A stretch of DNA of 64,000 nt from Congeria kusceri (lineage: Eukaryota; Mollusca; Bivalvia; Myida; Dreissenidae). Position numbers and translations under genes: made by a program. Below, piece by piece: positions 26,598 to 38,174 of the stretch. Within the stretch, counting starts at the first letter, position 1; each line of letters opens with the position of its first letter. The stretch lies in contig CM051036.1 of the NCBI GenBank assembly GCA_027627225.1, positions 38,146,426 through 38,210,425 on the forward strand, given 5' to 3'. Under the pieces are notes generated by a model. That model did not search any database. It was not told where the DNA came from and worked only from the letters and a program-made list of their open reading frames with translations.

Positions 26598-26728
26598 GAA
26601 CTGAACAGGAACAATAACAGAGCAATGGGTGAATTCAAGGTTCACCATGTTCGATTCTTTGAATATACCCCGCAAGCTGTGCAGTGTTTGGCTTACAACA
26701 GAGACAAGAACAAGCTAGCTGTAGCAAG
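26598..26728 (+). CDS. UTP4: UTP4 exon 2 (first coding exon, residues 1-35)
   Basis: Acceptor TTTCACAG ends at 26597; 27 nt of 5' UTR precede ATG at 26625. It encodes the family N-terminus, ending in LAVAR, with the arginine codon split after two bases. The donor is AAG then GTCATT, which lacks the usual A at +3 and G at +5 and is the weakest donor of the gene. The 1078-bp intron before it shows nothing beyond AT-rich DNA; the 331-bp intron after it also looks plain. Confidence 0.93.
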
Positions 26729-29700
26729 GTCATTGGTCTCAGATAATGTCAGTTATTGTTGATAGTGAATACAAATAATGTGAACATAATAATTGCAGAG
26801 TGTAAGGCAACCAATTATAAAATTTAAACAATTTTAAATATTGTGGTTATTTTTTTAATAATGTTTTATTAAAACATGAAATAATATGGTGTGAAAATCA
26901 TATATATGAACTTTCTTTTCAGATTTTGAACAGTTGTGTTTCTATTTGTTTTTTCTCAAACTATTCAAAATAATATAAATTTTTATATGGTGTTTTGATG
27001 CAACAACTTTAAAATAGAACACATTAATCAATGTCAGCATCTTTCTTATACCAATGTAGGTCTGATGGAAGCATAGAAATTTGGAACCTCAATGATTCAT
27101 GGTACCATGAAGATGTAAGTCATTGCCTTGGAATGTTAGACTTGCCTTTTTTAGTCACCTTTATAGCTGTATAAAGAGTGCTTTGTACATTGTACATTCC
27201 CAAAATATGTTACTTTTATCTTAGTTTTTATTGATTTTCAAAGATTGATCATCACATGGATAAATCAAATCTCTAGACAGATTTGCTAATCTCTGCTTCA
27301 GAAGTCTTTAGGACAATAAAGTTTATTTGTTACCTTATAATTTATTCTAAATGTTTGGAAAAATATATTTATTTTGCATTTAAATCATATTCCCATACAC
27401 AAATATTATCAACTTTTAACCATTCATAATTTTAATCACTTATCTGTTTGACAGCTGTTACTTTGGGGCTTTGAAATGAAACAAGTAAATTACATCTTAC
27501 ATTACTGGTATATAAATTGTACATATATACAACAAAATTATTTTTTGTAAACAATCTTATCAAATAAAAAATAATATAAATTGTCTCATCTCATCCAGTC
27601 AGGTTTGTGTTACTTATTCAAGTAGGGTACTGTATGTAATAATATCATCAGAATCTCAGTTAATGCTAACACCCTCGTGGTTTAATTCCTATGCATCAGT
27701 ATTCCAAATTAATGTTAATCTCCCAATGAACAATGTTATATCAGAAATTATTTTGATTCTAACACAATCTGACAAATAAATTTCCACAAATGCAGTGAGA
27801 AATGCATTTAACTATGCACTGCCTATATTTTGGCGCGAACATTTGATCTAAAGTCGTTGCTGCTACCAGTGACATCATTCATTGATTCAAATTCCTAGAG
27901 ACATCACTTTCATTGATTAAAACTGAAAGAATAACATCAGTGTCTGAGTTACTTTTTGGCATTGTTTTTTGGGAGTTTTAACAGCTGTAATTTTGTTCTT
28001 TGTCCGTGGAAAAATCTGCTAGTATCATGTTAGAATATTAAATTAATCATGTTATATTGCAGTTGATACCTGGAAAGAAAGGCCAGACAGTGGAAGATTT
28101 GGTCTGGCAAGGCAACCGGTTGTTCTCAGCAGGCCTGGATGGTTTCATTAATGAAATAGATCTGGTTACGTTACAAATAAAGGTAGACTACTCTTGTTTG
28201 TATTCATTGGGTATAGGGAAGAGTTCTCTCCAATCACTTTAAGGCAACTTTCAGTTAAGGTCTGGTAATTCAAGAAGCATGTTAGAAACTGTAAATTCAT
28301 TTTGTTACTGTTCTATGTTCTTTCAATAATGTGATTTCTTGGTAAATAGAAAATGTTTCATTTACTCAACTTTGATGTTTATTCAATAATAAATCCAACT
28401 ATTATTTTCAAATAGTTTGTGCTATATTGGTGTCTAGTAAAATTGTGCGATCTAATTCTGTACCATTATTATAATTATAATTTCGAAGTGCACAGTGTTG
28501 TAAATGTTCCTTTGTAACAATATATGCCAAACTCTTTTTATGTGGTATTTAAACTATATAATAATATTTCAGCTTATGGTATGCAATTAAGGTGTTAACC
28601 AGTGCTTGTTATTTAAATTTGATTCAAAAGCTAACAGAAACATCATAATTATGCCCCCCTTTGAAGAAGTGGGGGTATATTGCTTTGCACCTGTCCGTCG
28701 GTCGGATGGCTGGTCTGTCCGTAGACCATTTTGTTTCCACACGATATCTAGAGAACGCTTTGACCTACGATCATTTAAGTTGGTATGCTGGTTAATTGGG
28801 AGGAAAGGAAGACGCCTATCAATTTTGAGGTCAGCAGGTCAAAGGTCAAGGTCACAGGGGCTTGTAATTTGAAAACTGTTTTCTCCGTAGACCATTTTGT
28901 TTCCACAGGTTATCTGGAGAACGCTTTGACCTACGATCATCCAAGTTAGTATGCTGGTTAATAGGGAGGAAAGGAAGACGCTTATCAATTTTGAGGTCAA
29001 CAGGTCAAAGGTCAAGGTCACAGGAGCTTGTAATTTGAAAACTGTTTTCTCCGTAGACCATTTTGTTTCCGCAGGTTATCTGGAGAACGCTTTGACCTAC
29101 GATCATCCAAGTTAGTATGCTGGTTACTTGGGAGGAAAGGAAGAAGCCTATCGATTTTGAGGTCAAACAGTCAGAGGTCAAGGTCACAGGGGCTTGTGAC
29201 ATGAAAACCGTTTTCACACAATATCTAGAGAACTCTTTAACCTAGGATCATATAAATTAGTATGCTGGTTAGTCTTGAGGGAAGGAAGACCCCTATCGAT
29301 TTTGAGGTCAAGAGATCAAAGGTCAAGGTCACAGGGGCTTGTAAACATTTCCACTTAATAACAGATAAACCATTGATACATGGTCCTCAAACTATATAGG
29401 GACAATGGTCAGATTGAGTAGATGATCTATTACAGAGTGATAATTACTGAATACTTGGGTTGAGTCATCAAATTTGATAGAAAGAATGCTCTAGCAGAGA
29501 AGACAACTCCTATCAAGGTAATGGTTAACATGTCTCAGCTTAGATCGTTCAGAAAGAGTACACTTCTGTGATGAACAAAGGCTGCAAGTCGGGGGGCATA
29601 CATGTTTTACAAAGATCTCTTGTTTTACAATAACATTGTTTTATAATTGAAAACATCATTATCCTTTATGATTCCAGAGGAACTGTTCCTCCAATGCAGG

Positions 29701-32700
29701 CCCAGTCTGGTGTTTGAGCTCCAACCCGGCCGGTAATCAGCTGGCTGCGGGCACAGAGGGCGCCTGTGTGGTGCTGCTTAACACTGACAATGATACTTTG
29801 GAGTTTTCTACACGGTTTGAGTCTCAGGTAAGATAATGATATACTAGAATATTTTATTCTAGAGAGCATGATTTGTTGTCATTTGTAAGATTATTGTGAG
29901 CAGTCAGGTTGGCAGAATCTGTGTACCTTTATTTCAAGTGTACGAGGTGTGGAAAATCGTGATAAAAGTAATATACCAGTACTCAATAGACTGGATGAAA
30001 AATTAGTTTCTCAAAATTATTGTTGCTAAACCATGTAAGACTCTTACATTGACCTTAATGTCTATGTCTTTGTCCTTCAATTGAAGTTTTAATTTCTGTT
30101 TATAACTTTTGCACAAATGCATTTATATGTCTTGTTAGAATTTCAAATGCCAAAAAAAAACTGAACAAGTTTTTTCATCTCCCAAAACCAGGAAAGTCGA
30201 ATACTGTGTCTTAGCTGGCACGCCACTGACAGCGTGATGGTGACGGGCGGGGTGGATAACATACGACTGTGGAGTACTTCGTCTGGACGCGCATTGCAGC
30301 GTATCACACTGGCGAGGCAAGACAAGCACAAGGAGACAGTGGTGTGGTGTGTAGCCTTGCTTAGGTAAGAGTCATGTGGTGTGTAGCCATAGTGAGGTAA
30401 GGGTCATGTGGTGTGTAGCCATAGTGAGGTAAGGGTCATGTGGTGTGTAGCCTTACTGAGGTAAGGGTCATGTGTTGTGTAGCCTTACTGAGGTAAGGGT
30501 CATGTGGTGTGTAGCCTTACTGAGGTAAGAGTCAGTTACTGAACCGTATAGCTTTATGTACTCTGAGAAAGGGGTCCTCATGGCTAAAATTGTTCTTTAG
30601 CCAAATGTATCATACTATGTTGGAAATATAGTTATTTATATGTTTTATATGGTTTTATGCAGAAAAAAGTTGTTGCTTAATGGAAATTTCTTTAGCCAAA
30701 TGTGGAAATGTGTAGCCATTAGCTGATTTGGCTAATGGCAGAGTGCGTCTTGCATTTAGGGTGAAAACATTATGTAGTTACTTATGTGAAAACTTTATGT
30801 AGGTTGTTTAAAGGTAAAACATTATGTGAAGGAGGAAAAAGTTGATTGTTTGATGTAGTTTATTGGAGTAACAACAAACTGCCATGAAGCAGCATAAGCA
30901 AATAAACAAATAACATAAAAACATTTCAAAACTGTTAGTTCATGATTTTAGAACATATACTCTGTTCTTGTTTCCATAGTGACATGACAATAGTGAGCGG
31001 TGACTCACGTGGCAAAACCACTTTCTGGAATGGCAAGCATGGTACCGTCATCAAGGTAGGATTCTCTTATACACTTCTCTTGTTGATGAACTAAATTCTT
31101 GAAAACTGTTGAACTGAGCAAATAAAAAATACCGTAATAGATTAAATTGGTAGTTAGTAAACAGTAAAGTTTTGTGTTGATACCAAAAGAATTGTGTATA
31201 AAATAAGAGATGAATAAAATAAAATTATAATGGAATTTGAGACTCATTATGTATGGAAAAATATGGAAACTATTCAGGTCCAGGTACACACAAGCTTTAT
31301 GTCCTGTTTGAGCTGATTCAATTTTGAATGTTTTTACAAAAAATTAGTATAGATACATGTAGTAATAATAGTTTTTTTTTTATGACACCCCCCCCCCATC
31401 GAGGATGATCAGGTACATTGGTTTGCTAATGTTTGGTCTGTCGGTCTGTTGGCTGGTAGACCAATTTTGTTTCTAAGTTTTCAGCCGATCTTCACCTAAC
31501 TTCCAGAAAATGTTTGTTGGCACAATATCTTGGCCAAGTTTGATAATCATCAAAATAGCCCCAGGAACTGTGGAGTTATGGCCCTTGAATTATCTAAAAT
31601 TAGCCTTATTTTAAGCCGTTTCCGCTCTTAAAGTCTAACAGTTTTCAGCCGATCTTCACTAAACGTGATAAAAAATGTTGGAGGGCATAATATCTCAGCC
31701 AGTTTCGATATTCAAACAAATCGCCCCAGGAAGTTATGACCCTTGATTTATCTAAAATCGGCCTTTTTGGCAGTTTCCGCTCTCTAACATTTTAGATCTT
31801 CACCAAACAGGATATCACCAAACGCATACCTGTTTACAAACAGCTCTTGTTGTGCTAAAATCTTATAAATTTATCCTCGAAAATGTGTCTACAAATGCAT
31901 TTTCTTTAAATGTTTGTCCTATTTAGTACCTTTAGTGTCATAAAATTGTCGTAATAGTAATAATAAATGAAAGATTGTGTGTTCCTGAGTGTTCCATTTA
32001 TTGTTGTTCATGTAAGTGGATAAAGGTTTCAAGGTTGTGTGCAGATGTTCAGTTGTATTGCACACTGAATAAACAGAACAGTATGATTTAAGGAATTAGT
32101 GAGTCTATTACAACCACTGTTCTGTTTTCTAATGGTATGTAGAGCGTACAGAGTCACAAGGCGGACGTGTACAGCCTGGCAGTGGACTTGACAGAGACAT
32201 GCGTCGTGTCGTCAGGGGTGGACTCCAGTGTCGTGCAGTTTAACTACATAGCGGCCCGGGAGAACAGCGACTGGCGCGACTGGGTGGGCACCTTCCTCCA
32301 CAACCACCACTCGCACGACGTGCGCGCTGTGCAGATTGTGGGAAACATGGTCGTCACGGGAGGTAGGGGCTCTTGTTGTTTCATAGGGCTTACCCGGCCA
32401 ATTGTCTGATTATAGCTAATAACTACAGATTTCAACATTTGGCTAAAACTCGTTCTTCACAAAACCTTATACAACACCCAAAATAATAATGACTCTAAAG
32501 TAGTATGTGGTAAATTTGGCTAAAGACATTGTTAAGGCAGATGGTGCCCTGCTTTACATTTATGTGACTTTCCATGAATGCCACCAGAAAGCCAAAAGGG
32601 CTTACCACCAAATGAACATTAAAAGCCGATAACTCGGATAAGCCATCATGGCTTTCAGTGGATGAAATGGACATATATGTGATATGAAATAGGTTTTGAC

Positions 32701-35700
32701 ATCCGTTTGCGAAGTTAATTAGTGGTATGTTTTTCTAACTGATAGACTGTTTAGAAAGTGTGTGTTATATGGGTATGTAAACTTATGAGAACTTATACAT
32801 TAGCAGCAATGATATTTATAACTATTAATTTAGATTTTGTTTTCATTAATAAAGCTGACTTTGATTTTTCACAGGTGTTGATACAAACCTCATCGAGTTT
32901 GATATGAATCAGGGAGGTAAATCTAAAGATTTCAAACACAAGGATCGAAAATGGAGAAGAGTTGTCTCTCTTCCTCAGGTATTTAAAAAACACCAACATA
33001 TTATTATAACATATCTCTGTTAATATGAAAGATGCTTGCATATTATTGGGCAGTTCCAGTTACGTGTTAAGAATGATAAAATTTTTCTGGGTAGTGGGTA
33101 CATTGAAAGAAATTAAAAATTTATGGGCTACATATTTGAATGTTTAAAATGTGAAATTCATTCTGACTAACAATTTGCTTTGTGTGTTTTTATGATTTTC
33201 AACATAATATATTGAATAAATAAACCATTCTTGTGTTATTCTTGATCACAACAATACAAAATGTATAAAAGCTTAAAAATACACATTATTTTTTTGTCAG
33301 GCTAATATTTTTTTTTTTTTTGGATATCTTAGGCTTGAGACAATGTGCTTGCATACCTTTTGATACAGTAGTTTGTTACAGGAGTACTCACTCACTACAT
33401 CGTGAATACCAACTGGTCATATGCAATAAACGTGTTGGTTCTGTCACATGTTAACCTATCCTTGTAGATGAATGTGGTGTGTGTATATGGTCATGCAATG
33501 CAAATCTGTTAATTAGAAGACTTGACTTCTGACCTGACGGCACTTAACGTTGAATTTCTATAGTTTTCTAGAATATTTATTGTAGAACTGGTATTATTTG
33601 CTTGGGTTTTATTTCGCGAATATTCGCGATTTTATTTTGTCGCAAATTTAAAACCAGCGCAAATAAATGTGTATGTCTGAATGTTCAAAATCCAAAAATA
33701 TGCTACTTTTACCTTTTAATGTACCATGTGGTAATAAGTCCAATAATGTTATTATAAGAACCTTATATCAACGGCATAGGTTGGGAAATGTGTGAAAACA
33801 GTCTATTGTTACTGTGCGTTGTCGTTTTTCACACTTAGTTTTGACAAAAAGACTTGCATGAAAGCAATTATCGCCTTTCTGGCAACTCACACGGTACTAC
33901 TAGTAACTGCTTAGTACAATAACGCTAGCAGTATACGCCATTATTTTTTCTTCATGGTAGGATAACGCTAGTGGCAAGCTATATTAATTTGAGGTCAATA
34001 TACTTTCAGTTGTAAATTGGTGTCATGACGATGACGCAAATTCAAGAACAAGCATATTAACAAAGGGATAATTTGGAGAGAAAAACACGAAAAATTGTCC
34101 TCGATTATTTAAAGCATTCTACAATAGTTACATAGGATAGAACTTTTCATGCCCCCGGCATCTTGATGCGGGAGGCATATTGTGATCGTCCTGTCCATCC
34201 TTCAATCCGTCTTTCAGTCTGTGACAAGGTTAAGTAGATTTTACCATTTCATCTAGCACCAACACCGCTTACTACAACACTTGGATATTTACACAGTTGT
34301 TGCTTATGACCGTTCCCAATCCACCTATATCACCTAACCTCACTTTGTCCTTGACCTTATTTGCACTTAGAACAATGCAAATGGGCTGTTTTATGGTTAA
34401 CTAGATTTTACCATTTCGTCTAGCACCAACACCGCTTGCTACAACACTTGGATACTTACACAGTTGTTGCTTATGACCATCCCCAATCCACCCATATCAC
34501 CCAACCTCACTTTGACCTTGACCTTGAACTAATTTGGACTTATAATAATTCAAAAGTGCCATTTCTTGGTTAACTAGATTTTATCGTTTTGTCTAGCACC
34601 AACACCGCTTACTACAACACTTGGATATTTACACAGTTTTTACTTATTACCGTTCCCAATCCACCCATATCACCCAACCTCACTTTGACCTTGACCTAAT
34701 TTGGACTAAGAAATGGGCTACCCAGCCCCAACTTTGTACTGTATGATACTGATTCTTTTGCTGTCTACATTTGCATAAAAAAATCCTTCAGCCGAAATGG
34801 GTATCTACAAATTGCAATAATAGAAAATGACAATACATTTCAAATTTATGAGGAGTTCGGAGTCGTTTGATTTCCTTATATGTTAAACTTATAAAAAGAT
34901 GTGTTGCTACTTATTCATTATTGTATGAAATGTACAATCTTGCAAACGAATAGTTGTGTTCAGATCATCAAGTTACCAATAAATGTAAATGCTATACTAT
35001 TACTGTACTAACTTAAAGGCATATCGACTATTACTGTACTAACTTAAAGGCATATCGACTATTACTGTACTAACTTAAAGGCATATCGACTATTACTGTA
35101 CTAACTTAAAGGCATATCGACTATTACTGTACTAACTTAAAGGCATATCGACTATTACTGTACTAACTTAAAGGCATATCGACTATTACTGTACTAACTG
35201 AAAGGCATATCGACTATTACTGTCATAATTTCAAGGCATATCGACTATTACTGTACTAACTGAAAGGCATATCGACTATTACTGTACTAACTTAAAGGCA
35301 TATCGACTATTACTGTACTAACTTAAAGGCATATCGACTGTAATAAGCATGGAATAGAGACACATTTCGAAACAAGATCATTGCCTATTTTGCTTGAATA
35401 TATTTTGCGAGTAGCAACAACATATTGATTGAATCATTAAGAAGAAATTATATGAAAAGGCAAACACTTTTTTAGTTTATACACAGTTTAAAAGATTTGA
35501 ACTCGCGCCTACAAGGTCACGACTTCAACGAAAACTACGCTATGCAATGTTTATTAATGGCGCACCTGTGTGAAATGGTACATCATGTTCATTTCATTCA
35601 TATAGATTTTTCTATTACTACTAATTTTCATGTGCCCACAAACGTTTCATTGATCACCATGTTTGTCAACTGTTGATAAAAACAATACCATTGTATTTAG

Positions 35701-38027
35701 CAATGCTTCTATACTAATTCTCTTTATGACCCAAAGATTAACTAAAACAAATTAACACATTCAGCAATAAAATAGCTCTTGCTAATGAAACAATTTCACC
35801 ATAGACACTTTAAATCCGGTTATTGATTTACCCACACTTTGCCTTTTATGCATTGGCAGACCATTTCTATGCCGTATGCACAGGCTAATCCAGGACGGCA
35901 CTTTCCGCTTTAGTGGTATTTTCTGTTTGAAGGCAGTCTCTTCTAAACATAAATCCACTGTAGGCAGAACGTGTTGTCCCGGATCAGGGACGACACTTTA
36001 AGCACTTGCAATAAGCCCGGTTTTCCCATGACAGGCCTCATATTTTGTCTTTTGACCCAAACAGTACATCATTCAGTTCAGCATTGAGAAAGCACGTGTT
36101 TTCTGCTTCAGCGACCAGTCTGTCACATGGTGCCCAGTCTGAATGTTCTGCTGCTGCAGTACACAAACTACCTGGAAGTATGGAGGCTCGGGCACACATC
36201 CCGCTCAGGTAATGAAGCCCCTGTTGAAAGATAAAATACAAGAAACATCATGTCTTCTGAAAGTCCAAATTTTAACAGCAGTTAGCCTAATTGGTCGTTA
36301 CGGTTTTGAGCAACTGACCCCAGGGCTGGTATTTACAAGGTCATAGTCTTAACTTAAGTTACATTTGAGTGAAAAAAAATAATTTTAAATCTTAAATGTA
36401 AAATTGGAAATTATTTCTGTTAAAAAAGGGTTACATAAAAGATCTGTTGACCATGTATTTTAATTAATTCATTTACACAAAACAGCCAAAAACTTAAGTA
36501 AATTTCTTAAAATACCCAGGTAATAAAATTCCTTAAGTTTTTACTTAGAAGCTTTGTGAATACTGGGTCTTAGAAGAACAACATTGTACAATGACAAAAT
36601 ATGGTTTGAGTATATGTGCTGTCACATTTGTCTACGGAAATATGCAGTTTGAATAACAATACATTGAAAAACAGATTAACAGTGTAAATTTAACTCGATC
36701 AGGCCCCTGGAATCTACCAAAGGCAATGGTTGTTACTAATCGGCTGCGAAATTTCATTGTAATACTTGTATCATTATAATATTCAGGTAAGAGGTTTGTG
36801 GGGCTAAATAAGCACTCTTGCTTCTTATGTTACCTGTGATATGCATGCTCTAAATTGTCTCTTCACAGCAACAGAGAAGGAATTGGCAAGAATTGAGTAT
36901 TACCCCATCATTTAAAAATAACTGAGTTTTAAGTGATTTAACTGAGTACTTGAAATTACTTTTCGCAATTAACTTCAATTAATTGTTGCAAATACCCAAA
37001 TTGAGTAAAACTGTAACACTAGTGCCATCATTATGCCTACCATTTAACAACCGTGCATCAATGAGGCGATCAAAAAAGTATCAGTCATGTGTCTTATAAA
37101 GCTTAATAATATATTAATTGAATCTTGTCACTCATTAAATTTGTAAATATTTGAGTAAATGGTGTTCCAGAATTGGGTATTTACGCAAATACGCATCTTT
37201 TCTGTTGCTATGGTGACTAAGTGTTGAAATCTCAGTCAGTGGCATGTAAGATCATATGAGGCGCATCTTGGGAAAACCGGACTTAATGCATGTGCGTAAA
37301 GTGTCGTCCCGGATGAGCCTGTGCAGTCAGCACATGCTATTCCAGGACGGCACTGTCGCCTGCAGTGGATTTATGTTTAGAAGAGACTTCCTTGAAACAG
37401 AAAAAAACATTAAAGCGAAAAGTGTCGTCCTGGATTAGCATGTTCAGACTGCACAGGCTAATCCGGGACGTCACTTAACGCACATGCATTAAAACCGGTT
37501 TTTCCACGACCTGCCTCATATCTATTTTGTTTCAGCTTCTATGAAATAATTGTTTCTAAGAAACACACTGCCGTTATGTAACATAGCATTTTACTCTTTG
37601 ACCTGTTTCATTACATGTTCCACCACTTACGGGGTCCTTTGGGGCCAACCCTACCACAGAGTGATAATTATTCCTAGAAATAATCACCAGTAATAAAAAT
37701 AACAGCTCAAAAATGAAATTATTCTTGTTGTTAATATATATATACTTAAACTTGCAGATATATTGGGTCTTCCCCATTATAAACTCCCATGCATGCTTTA
37801 TTGGGTCGGACCCAATAGCTATAGGGCTAACTTTAAACCAGCAACATTTGGGGCTCTAAACCTAACCCATAACCTAACCCTAACTGTAACTAAGACAAAC
37901 TAACCCTAACTGTAACTAAGACAAACTAACCCTAACTGTAACTAAGACAAACTAACCCTAACCCTAATGTCACAATAGTTAAAAAAACATTCTAGGTACA
38001 CCCAATATGTAGGTGATTATAAACCTA

Positions 38028-38099
<72 letters not shown>

Positions 38100-38139
38100 T
38101 ACATATATACATATATACATATATACATACATACATACA

Positions 38140-38174
<35 letters not shown>

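Noticed and set aside
28606..29217. Several 60-88 codon open frames on both strands
   Set aside because: They fall within the 166-bp tandem element and recur with its units.
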